Shown here: positions 37,936 to 46,593 of the stretch, one piece after another
How the letters are laid out: every line of letters starts with the position of its first letter
How positions within the stretch are numbered: position 1 is the first letter of the stretch
DNA from: Corallococcus macrosporus
GTDB taxonomy: Bacteria; Myxococcota; Myxococcia; Myxococcales; Myxococcaceae
Length of the DNA stretch: 64,000 nucleotides
Assembly: GCF_017302985.1 (NCBI RefSeq)
Contig: NZ_JAFIMU010000007.1
Location: 2,294,001-2,358,000, forward strand
Reading direction: 5' to 3'
Made by a program: the position numbers and the translations under genes
Notes under the pieces: generated by a model
What the model saw: the letters and a program-made list of their open reading frames with translations, nothing else
Database searches by the model: none
Told to the model about the DNA's origin: nothing

Positions 37936-38490
37936 ATGCAAGCGGTGCGGAGCCTGGGCCGGTGGGCCGGACTGTGTCTGGCATTGGGACTGTGGGGCGC
38001 GTGCACGCCGAGCGGTGGCACCGTGCGCGCGTCGCGGGACAACGTGGCGCCGGACGGCTGCGCGCCGGCCACGTGCTCGCAGGCGATGGTGGCCTGTGGC
38101 CGGACGCCGGATGGGTGCGGCGGCTTCATCGACTGCGGCGACTGTCAGGCAGGCACGTGCAAGGAGGGCCGCTGCGTGGCGCCGCCCGTGCCCGCCGAGC
38201 CGAAGAAGGACGCCTCCGGTCCCCTCAGCACCTGCACGCCCGGGTGCAAACCCAACGAGTCCTGCGTGGACGACCGCTGCGTCTGCCAGCGCGCGACGTG
38301 CGCCACGCGGGGGCTGAAGTGCGGCACCGCGGACGACGGCTGCGGCGGCGTGTTGCAGTGCGGCGCGTGCGTCCCCGCGTGCAGCCCGGATGAGATGGAG
38401 TGCTGCGGCGCGTGCATCCCGAAGTCCGAGGGGCGCTGCCCGGAGAACGTGCACTGCCCCAGCCAGTCGAATCCCCCGGCCACCCGCTGA
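37936..38490 (+). CDS. Cysteine-rich lipoprotein, unknown
   Basis: A 184-residue protein starting at ATG 37936, with GGGGAG ten bases before. A signal with lipobox LWGAC is followed by about 20 cysteines in repeated units such as CGRTPDGCGGFIDCGDC and CGTADDGCGGVLQCGAC. The DGCGG...CG.C repeat suggests tandem disulfide-stapled modules, likely extracytoplasmic. It is probably exposed on the cell surface or in the periplasm. Function unknown. A hairpin follows the stop. Confidence 0.7.
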   Translation: MQAVRSLGRWAGLCLALGLWGACTPSGGTVRASRDNVAPDGCAPATCSQAMVACGRTPDGCGGFIDCGDCQAGTCKEGRCVAPPVPAEPKKDASGPLSTCTPGCKPNESCVDDRCVCQRATCATRGLKCGTADDGCGGVLQCGACVPACSPDEMECCGACIPKSEGRCPENVHCPSQSNPPATR

Positions 38491-38499
38491 CGCCGTGCG

Positions 38500-38530
38500 G
38501 TTCCGGGCCCTCTGTGAAAGGGCCCGGAAC
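38500..38530 (+). terminator. Hairpin after the cysteine-rich lipoprotein gene
   Basis: GTTCCGGGCCC (38500-38510) pairs perfectly with 38520-38530 around a 9-base loop, 9 bases after the stop codon. There is no T tract, so termination strength is uncertain. Confidence 0.5.
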
Positions 38531-38536
38531 CCGGAA

Positions 38537-38558
38537 TGTCAGACCCCCCCGCTATACC
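38537..38558 (+). promoter_or_regulatory. TGTCAGA-N-TATACC promoter-like motif, copy 2
   Basis: TGTCAGA at 38537-38543, then TATACC at 38553-38558, the same type as at 27484. It is followed by about 410 bases with no credible gene before mnmG. Nothing else was recognised in 38559-38972. Confidence 0.35.
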
Positions 38559-38972
38559 CTTCCCCGTCGCGCACACGGGCGGTCCGCCGGCCTCGCTGGT
38601 TCGAGTCCGAAAACCCCATGCGCCCTCACCGCACGGGCAGGCGTTGGCTCCCGTGTGTGCGACGCCATGTGAAGGCACGAGGGACGGGGGACTCGTGCAG
38701 GCAGGTCCCATGGATGCCATCGCCGTCGACGGGCCAGAGACGCCACCGGTGTGTCCGGCGCGCCCTTGACGGATCCACGATGACTGGTGCGCGCGAGGCG
38801 GGCGGCGTTGTTACCCCTCCCACCGTCCGCCTCGCGTGCTCCCGAACTCGGGCACCCATGTCTGTGATTGGGCCAGGGGCAGGGCAGGGGAGGAACCAGC
38901 CGGGTGGGCGACGGTGTCCGCTCACCCCGGCTTGCCATGGACGCGTCCGGGCGTGATACCCCCCGGGACGCG

Positions 38973-40814
38973 ATGGAACTCCGATACGACATCGTCGTGG
39001 TGGGGCTGGGCCACGCGGGCTGCGAGGCGGCGCTCGCGTGCGCGCGCATGGGCCTGTCCACCCTGGGCGTGACGCTCAAGCGCGAGCGCGCCGCCGTGAT
39101 GAGCTGCAACCCCGCCGTGGGCGGCACCGCGAAGGGCCACCTCGTGCGCGAGCTGGATGCGCTGGGCGGACAGATGGGGCGCGCGGCGGACCTCGCGGGC
39201 ACGCACGTCAAGACGCTCAATCCCTCCAAGGGCCCCGCCGTGCAGGCCACGCGCGTCCTCTGCGACCGCGATGCCTACGCCGCCGGCATGCAGGCCGTGC
39301 TCTTCGCGCAAGCCAACCTCACCGTGCTCGAGGGCGAAGTGGCCGCCGTCGTCGCGGAGGAGGGGAGGGTGAAGGGCGTGGTGCTGGGGGACGGCACCCA
39401 GGTGGTGGCCCGCGCGGTGCTCCTCACCACCGGCACCTTCCTGCGCGCGCTCATGCACGTGGGCGAGCAGAAGGAAGTGGGCGGCCGGCTGGGGGACGAA
39501 GCCGCGCGTGGCCTGTCGGAGTCGCTGCACGCGCTGGGCTTCACGCTGGGCCGCTTCAAGACGGGCACGCCCGCGCGCCTGTCCCGCGACAGCATCGACT
39601 GGGACGCCGTCACGCCGCAGCCGGGGGACACCGGCGTGCGGCCGTTCTCCTGGCGCACGCGGCTGGAAGAGGGCCTGCCGTTCCCGCGCCAGCCCGCCGT
39701 GATGTGCGGCCTCACCGCGACCACGCTGGCGACGCACCAATTGCTGCGCGACAACCTGCACCGCTCGCCGCTGTTCCAGGGGGACATCGTGGGGCGCGGG
39801 CCCCGGTACTGCCCATCGCTGGAGGACAAGGTGGTGCGCTTCGCCGCGCGCGAACGGCACCAGGTGTTCCTCGAACCGGAGGGGCCCACGTCGCCGCTCG
39901 TGTACCCGGCGGGCCTGTCCACCAGCATGCCCGCGGACGTGCAACTGTCCTTCCTGCGCACCATCCCCGGCCTGTCCCGCGTGGAGGTGGTCCGCTACGG
40001 CTACGCGGTGGAGTACGACTACGCGCCCCCCACGCAGCTGCACCCCACGCTGGAGACGAAGGCCGTCGCGGGCCTGTACTTCGCGGGTCAGCTCAACGGC
40101 ACGTCCGGCTACGAGGAGGCCGCGTTCCAGGGACTGTGGGCCGGCATCCAGGCGGCGCTCGCGGTGAAGGGCGAACCGGCGCTGGTGGTGGGGCGGGATG
40201 AAGCGCACGGCGCGGTGCTCGTGGATGACCTGGTGACCCGGGGCGTGGACGAACCGTTCCGCATGTTCACCAGCCGCTCCGAGCACCGGCTCCGCCTGCG
40301 CGAGGGCAACGCGGACCTGCGGCTCGCGCGGCACGGATACCGCGTGGGGCTGTTGCCGAAGGAGGCCCTGGAGCGCGCGGAGGCTCGGGCCCACGCGGTG
40401 ACGGCGGAGGTGGCGCGGCTCAAGCGCACCGGCCTGGCGATGCGGCTCAAGCGCCCGGAGGTGACGTACGCGCAGCTCGCCCAGGAGCGCGAGGACTTCC
40501 CGGCCCTTACCCCCGACGTGGCGGAGGAGGTGGAGGTGGAGGTGAAGTACGAGGGCTACATCGCCCAGGCCGCCCGGGCGGCGGCGCGCGAGGCCGAGGC
40601 CTCCGACCGCTGGCGCATCCCGGACGCGTTTCGCTTCACGGACGTGCGCGGGCTGAGTACGGAGGCGGTGGAGAAGCTGTCCGCGCACCGGCCCGGGACG
40701 GTGGGGCAGGCGCGGCGGATTCCGGGCCTGACGCCGGCCGCGGTGTCCCTGCTGCTGGTCGCGCTCAAGCGCGGGCAGGGGCCGTCAAGTGATCAGGAAC
40801 AGGGCTGTGGATAA
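38973..40814 (+). CDS. mnmG: tRNA uridine-5-carboxymethylaminomethyl modification enzyme MnmG
   Basis: A 613-residue protein; ATG 38973 fits family N-termini (MELRYDIVVVGLGHAGCEAA) better than the earlier ATG 38937. FAD binding is shown by VVGLGHAGCEAA; CNPAVGGTAKGHL follows. The GGRLGDEAARGLSESLHALGF and GRFKTGTPARL segments and the C-terminal MnmE/tRNA-binding YEGYIAQAARAA are all in place. It partners with MnmE (26122). Its stop codon lies inside a perfect DnaA box. rsmG follows after 76 bases. Confidence 0.96.
   Translation: MELRYDIVVVGLGHAGCEAALACARMGLSTLGVTLKRERAAVMSCNPAVGGTAKGHLVRELDALGGQMGRAADLAGTHVKTLNPSKGPAVQATRVLCDRDAYAAGMQAVLFAQANLTVLEGEVAAVVAEEGRVKGVVLGDGTQVVARAVLLTTGTFLRALMHVGEQKEVGGRLGDEAARGLSESLHALGFTLGRFKTGTPARLSRDSIDWDAVTPQPGDTGVRPFSWRTRLEEGLPFPRQPAVMCGLTATTLATHQLLRDNLHRSPLFQGDIVGRGPRYCPSLEDKVVRFAARERHQVFLEPEGPTSPLVYPAGLSTSMPADVQLSFLRTIPGLSRVEVVRYGYAVEYDYAPPTQLHPTLETKAVAGLYFAGQLNGTSGYEEAAFQGLWAGIQAALAVKGEPALVVGRDEAHGAVLVDDLVTRGVDEPFRMFTSRSEHRLRLREGNADLRLARHGYRVGLLPKEALERAEARAHAVTAEVARLKRTGLAMRLKRPEVTYAQLAQEREDFPALTPDVAEEVEVEVKYEGYIAQAARAAAREAEASDRWRIPDAFRFTDVRGLSTEAVEKLSAHRPGTVGQARRIPGLTPAAVSLLLVALKRGQGPSSDQEQGCG
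40806..40814 (-). promoter_or_regulatory. DnaA box 1 (perfect consensus)
   Basis: TGTGGATAA on the plus strand, i.e. TTATCCACA on the minus strand, identical to the strong E. coli consensus. It contains the mnmG stop codon. Confidence 0.6.
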
Positions 40815-40889
40815 CGTGTGGACATTTCTGGGGATGAAATTCTCCTGAGTGATTCCAAGGACTTGAAGGGCCCTTCGGGGTGGAGGTGT

Positions 40890-40898
40890 TGTGGATAA
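40890..40898 (-). promoter_or_regulatory. DnaA box 2 (perfect consensus)
   Basis: A second TGTGGATAA, 84 bases after box 1 and in the same orientation. It overlaps the GTG start of rsmG. The interval between the boxes contains a 12-base palindrome GAAGGGCCCTTC (40865-40876). Confidence 0.6.
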
Positions 40899-41544
40899 CG
40901 CGCGGTTCGCAGATCAGCTGGCATCCGGATGCAGTGCGTTGGGCGTGACGGTGGGGCCGGACGTGGGGCCCCAGCTCCAGCGGCTGATGGCGGAGCTCCT
41001 GAAGTGGAACGCGAAGGTGAACCTCACGGCCATCACCGCGCCGGAGGAGGTGCTGGAGAAGCACTTCCTGGACTCGCTGGCGGTGCTGCCGGAGGTGACG
41101 GGCGCGACGTCGCTGCTGGACCTGGGCGCGGGCGCGGGCTTCCCGGGACTGCCGCTGCGGCTGGCGCTCCCGGGCCTGGGCGTGACGTTGGTGGACACGG
41201 TGGGCAAGAAGATCGCGTTCATCAAGGCCGCCGCCGCCAGCCTGGGACTCACCGGCGTGCGAGGGCTGCACGCGCGCGCGGAAGGCAAGCCGGAGACGGA
41301 GGGGATTCCACGCGCGCAGGTGCTCATCGCGCGCGCGTTCATGGACCTGCCGGACTGGCTGAACCTGGCGCCCGCGTACGTGGAGGAGGGCGGGCGCGTG
41401 GTGGCGATGCTGGGCAAGGCGCAGACGGACGCGGAGCTTCAGGCGCGGGCCGCGGAGCGGAACCTGCGCGTCGTGTCCGCCCGGGCGTACCGGCTGCCGT
41501 TCTCCGGCGCCGAGCGTCAGGTCGCCGTGTTCACGAAGGGGTAG
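40891..41544 (+). CDS. rsmG: 16S rRNA (guanine527-N7)-methyltransferase RsmG
   Basis: A 217-residue protein starting at GTG 40891, with GGTGGAGG just upstream. Family marks: LLKWNAKVNLTAITAPEEVLEKHFLDSL, LLDLGAGAGFPGLPLRLALPGLGVTLVDTVGKKIAF and VLIARAFMDLPDWL. It methylates G527 of 16S rRNA with SAM. It follows mnmG as in most bacteria, but parAB, its usual next neighbour, is displaced by 5.4 kb of repeats and broken genes. Confidence 0.96.
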   Translation: MDNARFADQLASGCSALGVTVGPDVGPQLQRLMAELLKWNAKVNLTAITAPEEVLEKHFLDSLAVLPEVTGATSLLDLGAGAGFPGLPLRLALPGLGVTLVDTVGKKIAFIKAAAASLGLTGVRGLHARAEGKPETEGIPRAQVLIARAFMDLPDWLNLAPAYVEEGGRVVAMLGKAQTDAELQARAAERNLRVVSARAYRLPFSGAERQVAVFTKG

Positions 41545-41562
41545 GGCAGGGCGCGGTTCACG

Positions 41563-41587
41563 AACCTGTCCGACAGTCGGACAGGTT
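41563..41587. promoter_or_regulatory. Perfect 25-base palindrome, probable operator
   Basis: Arms 41563-41574 and 41576-41587 (AACCTGTCCGAC / GTCGGACAGGTT) are perfect reverse complements around one base. It lies 13 bases upstream of the degraded regulator reading frame at 41600. A one-base centre is more like a dimeric-repressor operator (TetR type) than a terminator, and no T tract follows. Confidence 0.55.
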
Positions 41588-41599
41588 TGGAGCCTCCCG

Positions 41600-42300
41600 A
41601 TGCGTGGACCCCACCGGAACGGTGATCCGCTCGGGAGGAATGGCCTGACGTTCCACGGCGTGACGGACTCCTCCCGCAGCCCCGGGCGCGCAGAGCTCGC
41701 GCGCTTCCTGCGCAGCCGCCGTGAGCGCTTGCGGCCGGAGGACGTGGGACTTCCCTCGGGTTCGCGGCGGCGGACACCGGGACTGCGCCGTGAGGAACTG
41801 GCGCGTCTCACCGACGTGGGCGTCAGTTGGTACACGTGGCTGGAGCAGGGGAGGGACATCCACGTCTCGGAGCCGCTGCTGGAGCGCCTGGTGGTCGCGC
41901 TCCGCCGGAGGGGCGCAACGCGCTGTGGGCGCTGTTCATGGATCCGGACCGGCGCGCGAGCATGCCCACCTGGGAGGCCGCGGTGCGCCGGGCGGTGGCG
42001 GGGTTCCGGCTGGACGCCGCGAGGGCCGCGGACCGCTCCGAGTTCGACGCGCTGGTTGCACAACTTCAGGCCGCGAGCCCGGAGTTCGCGCGCCTCTGGA
42101 GCGAGCACGACGTGGTGGAGACTCCCTCCATGTTGAAGGTCATCCTCCTTCCGGAGCTGGGGCCCATCGAGTTCGAGAACGTCACGCTCACGTACTCGGA
42201 GCCGGACGGCCGGGAGCTGCGCGTCTCCTTCTATGCGCCGCGTCCCGGGCCTGGCCTGGAGCGCATGCGGAAGCTGTTTCCGCGCTCGGGCGGAGCCTGA
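41600..42300 (+). pseudogene. XRE/MmyB-type regulator, broken by an internal deletion
   Basis: The N-terminal XRE helix-turn-helix (ELARFLRSRRERLRPEDVGL, TPGLRREELARLTDVGVSWYTWLEQGRDI) is in one frame to about 41910. The MmyB-like ligand-binding C-terminus (RNALWALFMDPDRRASMPTW, SPEFARLWSEHDVVE, LPELGPIEFENVTLTYS) is in another frame from about 41920. The roughly 70-90 residues that normally join them (including the PAYV...WDLLAWN region) are absent. The cause is therefore deletion plus frameshift, not a single-base error. Normal MmyB-family regulators are about 270-290 residues long. Confidence 0.7.
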
Positions 42301-42588
42301 TCAGGTCCGCGTGTAGCACTGGATGAGCGTCGTCCCAGTCTTGCCACACTGGCTGGCGGATCCGCCGTCATAGCCCCGAGCGACGCACGCCGAGTAGACG
42401 TTCATGGGGATCTTGCAGGGGTTGTTCGTGCTGACCCAACGGTAGACGGTCAGCTCCTGCTCGGCCGTACCGAGGTTCGCGGGCGTCTCGGTCGCGGGGG
42501 CCTCGTCGATCATGTCGTCCTGGGGACCGCAGCCGACGGCGAGGGTCGTCACGGCGAGCGCGAACGCGAAACGCAGAGTCTTCTTCAT
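42301..42588 (-). CDS. Small lipoprotein, unknown
   Basis: A 95-residue protein with a signal and lipobox AVGC, then an acidic linker and a C-terminal domain with four cysteines in NNPCKIPMNVYSACVARGYDGG, QCGKTG and IQCY. Such short cysteine-containing lipoproteins are frequent in myxobacteria and may be surface-exposed. It immediately abuts the end of the broken regulator on the other strand. Confidence 0.65.
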   Translation of the reverse strand: MKKTLRFAFALAVTTLAVGCGPQDDMIDEAPATETPANLGTAEQELTVYRWVSTNNPCKIPMNVYSACVARGYDGGSASQCGKTGTTLIQCYTRT

Positions 42589-42717
42589 GGGATGGCTCCA
42601 GTCATGCCCCGGCCGGGGCGATGGGGCGGTGTCCGGCAGGGGGCTCGGACACCGCCGTGTTTCGAGACGGAGCGGATACGTGGTTCGAAAATCCCGGTTA
42701 CATCGCGGACCCGCGCA

Positions 42718-43523
42718 TCACGGCGTGAAGCGGATGCCGGTCCATGTCTCGCTCGCGGTCCACAGCCGGTCGGCCCGTTTCGGATCCACGGCGTAGGCCT
42801 TCACGCCGCGCCGGACGGTGCACTCCGCGGGCGCGACCTCGGCGATGTCGACGTTCTCGCAGTACACGCCACCCATGCCTTTGAGTTGATCACTGGTCGC
42901 GCACCACACGGTGGTCGCCGCGCCCTGCTCGGGGGGCTTCAGCGGCTCCAGCTCGTTGGAGTTTTCGATGGAGGCGCGGACCTCGTCCTCGGACATGGAC
43001 CGGACCAGCTCCGTGAGGATGCCGCCGGGGTGCATGGCGAACGCGCGCACGTGGTGGGCCTCGCCGCGCGCATCGAGCCCGACGGCGAATTGGATGTTCG
43101 CGGTCTTCGACTGCCCGTAGGCGACCCACTTGTCGTAGGGGCGCTGGTGGAAGTGCGGGTCCTCGAAGTCGACGTCGGAGAAGAAGTGGCCGCGTGACGA
43201 CAGGCACACCACGCGCGCGCCGTTCGCCTGCTTCAGCGCGGGCCAGAGCCGGGCAGTGAGCTGGAAGTGGCCCAGGTGGTTGGTGGCGAGCTGGGATTCG
43301 AACCCGCGAGCGCGGCGCGGGCCTTGTCGGGAGTCCGGGCGGGAACGATGACGGTGGCACCGGCGGCCTGGAGCGCGCGGGTGGTCTCCAGTCCGATGCC
43401 CGCGCAGCCACCGGTCACGATGGCGACCGTGCCGTCCAAGCGGGTGGTGCCCAGCACCTCGCGAGTCGTGGTGGTCGCGCCGAAGCCGGAGTTCAGGGGC
43501 TGCTGTTTCGGGGTCATGGGCAC
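42718..43523 (-). pseudogene. Short-chain dehydrogenase, broken by an internal deletion
   Basis: The N-terminal Rossmann part (GTVAIVTGGCAGIGLETTRAL) reads from 43523 to about 43304. The catalytic part (FESQLATNHLGHFQLTARLW, VCLSSRGHF and YGQSKTAN) reads in a different frame from 43302 to 42718. The roughly 55-60 residues that should lie between, including the NNAG region, are missing at 43300-43305. So it is a deletion, not simple drift. The intact enzyme would be about 315 residues. Confidence 0.72.
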
Positions 43524-43616
43524 AAGGTGCAGCCCCGGGTCCCGCGCGAAAGGAGCGTCAATTCATCCTATGAGTGGCACCACCCGGCTGCGGATCCCGG
43601 AAGGGGAGGGCGGTTC

Positions 43617-44009
43617 ATGGACACGGTGAAGCTGCGAGTCGCGAGACCCGCCAGGGACCTGGACGCGGTGGTGCGCTTCTACGGGGACGGGCTGGGCTTC
43701 GAGGTGCTCGGCTGGTTCGAGGACCACGCGGGGTTCGACGGCGTGATGCTCGGGCATCCGGGAGCGCCGTATCACCTGGAGTTCACGGTGGAGCGCGGAC
43801 ACGAAGCGCCGCGAGCCCCCACCGAGGACCACCTCCTGGTGTTCTACGTGCCGGATCCGGAAGCGTGGGTGGCGCGGGTCCACCGCATGGAGGCCACGGG
43901 CTTCAAGCCGGTGCCGTCACGCAATCCGTACTGGGACGCGAACGGAAGGACCTTCGAGGATCCGGACGGCTACCGCGTCGTGCTTCAACGCGCCGCCTGG
44001 TCCCGCTGA
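43617..44009 (+). CDS. VOC-family (glyoxalase-like) protein
   Basis: A 130-residue protein from ATG 43617 with GGGGAGGG upstream. VOC pattern: ARPARDLDAVVRFYGDGLGFEVLG, GAPYHLEFTVERG and DGYRVVLQRA, with acidic metal-ligand positions. It is short and intact, although it lies in the decayed stretch between rsmG and the parS array. Substrate unknown. Confidence 0.8.
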   Translation: MDTVKLRVARPARDLDAVVRFYGDGLGFEVLGWFEDHAGFDGVMLGHPGAPYHLEFTVERGHEAPRAPTEDHLLVFYVPDPEAWVARVHRMEATGFKPVPSRNPYWDANGRTFEDPDGYRVVLQRAAWSR

Positions 44010-45022
44010 AGCGGGTTCAAGGCAGCGCGAGTTCCACGTGGAACACGGGCGGCCTTCAGTCCGCACACGGACCTGTGTGGAAGGACACCGCGATGTTGGA
44101 GGTGTCCGGCTTGAAGCGCTTGATGAAGCGCAGGGCAGGGGACCGGGCGCTCATGCGGTCCCGCATGTTCCACGTGGAACACGCCTCGAGAAGAGGCGGC
44201 TCTGGTCGCCCAGACTTCGGCTTTGAGCGTGAAGCGCGGCAGGCCGAACGAGAACAGGCAGAAGGAGACGCCACGCTGGCTGCTCGTTCCGCAATCGGCG
44301 TGTGAGGCAGGTGCTTCATGGAATTGAGCGCGGACCATGTTCCACGTGGAACGTCCTGCTCGGCGCTGAATGAGCGCAGGTCGTGAGGCACGCTCTTCAC
44401 CGGATCCGTTGCTTGAGCCAGCAAGGCTCAAGCGAGTTGCCGCAAGGCCGTCGCGGAGAACGGCGTGACGCCGTGAGCGTGTTCCACGTGGAACGTCTGA
44501 CTGCTTCTTCATCGCCCATGCTGGATGAGGACCAAGCCAACTCACGGACGGTGGCCACATCGGCTCCGCGATGGAGGCATGAACTCGGCTGTGTGAGCCG
44601 GTGCTGCATGGGCGTGTTCCACGTGGAACGTCCCACCATGCATCCATCACCTTGTGCCGAACGAAGCCGAAGCCAACGCACGGTTCGCGGACCGCATCGG
44701 ATGCGCGCAACGCGAATAACGGTGACGCCGCTCACAAGCAGATGCCGTGTGATGTGAGCGTGTTCCACGTGGAACGCCCTGCCGTGCCTCCATGGCTTCG
44801 TGCTGGATGGGCCCGAGCCAACTCACGAACGGTGGCCCCATCAGGTCATCGGATCCGCGATGCGGCATGAGCGTGTTGATGTGAGGTAGCGCTTCATGAG
44901 CGTGTTCCACGTGGAACGTCCTGCCGTGCACCCCTCGCCTCGTGCTGGATGGGCCTGCGCAACTCAACGAACGAGGCCCGTGGAGAAGGACGCTGGTTCG
45001 TTGGCTGATGCCGCGTGCGCGT

Positions 45023-45412
45023 GTTCCACGTGGAACGTCGTGACTGATCAGCACCAAGCGATGGCGGATGAGCTCATGTCGCGACACGAGTAGGGGCCAC
45101 GCTGGATGCCGGACTGACGCCTCATCGTGCACCTATTGAGGAGCGGGCGTGTTCCACGTGGAACGTCCTGCCGAGGCCTCACCAACTGCTGGTAGCCGGG
45201 ACCCTTGTCGCGACACGGGTAGGGGCCACGCTGGATGCCGGACTGCCGCCTCCTCGATGCGCGTGCCCGTGTTCCACGTGGAACGTCGTGCCGGATCCTC
45301 ACCAAGCAATGGCGGACGAGTCCATGTCGCGGCACGCGTTGGGACCACGGCGGATAACGGACTGGCGCCTCATCGTGCGCGCGTCGATGCGCGGGCGTGT
45401 TCCACGTGGAAC
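45023..45412 (+). repeat. Tandem ~125-base units each carrying a parS
   Basis: Sites at 45023, 45152, 45271 and 45399 are joined by related spacers. The stretches at 45055-45120, 45205-45260 and 45305-45365 share ATGTCGCGACACG, TAGGGGCCACGCTGGATGCCGG and similar blocks. The array appears to have grown by duplication of a parS-plus-spacer unit rather than by isolated site acquisition. Earlier units (44339-44917) share a more diverged spacer type (GTGCTGGATGGGCC, AACTCACGAACGGTGGCC). Confidence 0.75.
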
Positions 45413-45978
45413 GTCGGACCTGGGCGAAGCGCCTTCAACGACGCGGCTCCGGGAAGCGCGGAAGAGATGCCGTCGGGTCGTTCATGTGAAGCGCCTCGCC
45501 AGCGCTGCTCGCGGGGGTAAGAGCAGCGGACCTCTCGACGTCCGCATGAGCGTTGAGCACGTGAGGCGATGCGGCTTCAGCAGGTCGTGCCAGAGGCTGA
45601 GCAGTGATGGCGTCGGGTCGTTCATCGCTGCGTGGTGAGCGCAGTCGCTTGGGGCGTGTTCCACGTGGAACGCCCAACCACTGGACTGGAGGCAGCGGCA
45701 TCGCCACGGTCCCGCTACCTCCGTGATGCGCGACCTTGAACGCGGTGTTCGTCGCGCGCGATGTGCAATGGGTGGAAGTCTCAAGATGCGGTCTTCAAGA
45801 AGCGCGGCTCCGCGAACTGAAGCCTGACAGCACCTGCCGATGGCTTCAGTCGACCGCGCCGTCGTTCTGCGTGAACGGCCGTCCTTCCATGCGGCTCGTC
45901 CGGCGCCGTGAAGCGGGACATCGCATCCGCGACCTGTCCGGGTGCTGAGCCGCGACGATGAGGTTCGCGCCGCGCGCT

Positions 45979-46316
45979 GGTTCACGCATCCGATGGAGTG
46001 CTCCTCAAAAACCGCCAGCCCACGAAACGGAGTCGGGGCCGGTGGAGGCATGCGCCACGCGTGGTGGCTCGCGCGTCCAATGGGGTGCTGCTCAGAAACC
46101 GCCAGCTTACGAAATGGAGTCGGGCTGGGTGCCGAGCAGTGACGACGCGGCATGTGCTCGCGTGGTGGTTCGCGAATCCGGTGACGTGCTCTTCAGGAAC
46201 CGCCAACCGTCGCAACGACGCCGGACCGGATGCCGAACCGCGATGATGGAGACCGGCTCATCCGGTGATGCACTCACCAGGAACCGCCACCCCACCAAGC
46301 GGAGCTGGCACGGTGG
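45979..46316 (+). repeat. Second repeat family inside the parS array
   Basis: Four related units of about 40-60 bases begin near 45979, 46066, 46167 and 46255. They share GGTTCGCG-type starts, TGGnGTGCTC and an invariant AACCGCCA at 46010, 46097, 46198 and 46282 (spacing 84-101 bases). The last two units are the more diverged. They occupy the longest gap in the parS ladder (45672-46335) and contain no parS. No known protein-binding motif was recognised. Confidence 0.7.
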
Positions 46317-46579
46317 GGTTGATGCACCGGTGCGTGTTCCACGTGGAACGGCGGGACGGTCAGTGCCCACTCAAATCCGGGAGCGATGGCCGACCTGTCG
46401 CCGCGGCGGTCGTGGCCATCGCGGCACCGCGCACACTGACCTCGGTCCCGCGAAAGCGCGGAGTGGGCCAGGGCGGTTGAATGGCGCGTCGGACCGGCGG
46501 CCAACCAATGCGCGGTTCTCAGGCGGTCACTCAAAACAGGTGATGGGGCGAGCCCATGAAAAGCGAATGAGGCCCGCGC

Positions 46580-46593
46580 GTTCCACGTGAAAC
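46580..46593. repeat. parS: Variant parS (site 14)
   Basis: GTTCCACGTGAAAC differs from the array consensus at one position, so it is an imperfect palindrome whose right arm matches the classical TTTCACGTGAAA half-site. It is the parA-proximal end of the array. Confidence 0.75.

Larger units (their letters stand above)
44031..46593. repeat. parS: parS array (14 sites)
   Basis: The 14-base GTTCCACGTGGAAC palindrome occurs exactly at 44031, 44167, 44339, 44481, 44616, 44762, 44904, 45023, 45152, 45271, 45399, 45658 and 46336, with a near copy at 46580. Start-to-start distances are 119-172 bases for the first 11, then 259, 678 and 244. The core TTCCACGTGGAA is the classical ParB target. The whole 2.9 kb from 44010 to 46911 has no credible gene; open frames there are short and lack family features. 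It is next to parAB, so it is the probable origin-proximal centromere loaded by ParB. M. xanthus carries a comparable array of about two dozen sites. Confidence 0.92.

Noticed and set aside
38594-38612. GGTTCGAGTCC resembling a T-loop
   Set aside because: The stem does not pair and no cloverleaf forms around it.
41900-41930. Programmed frameshift in the XRE/MmyB gene
   Set aside because: A whole internal segment is missing, so a slip could not restore a normal protein.
43290-43312. GGTTCGAATCCC with a nearby CCACCA, resembling a tRNA T-arm and 3' end
   Set aside because: No matching acceptor strand (GGCGAGC) about 70 bases upstream, and the bases encode the conserved FESQLATNH of the dehydrogenase.
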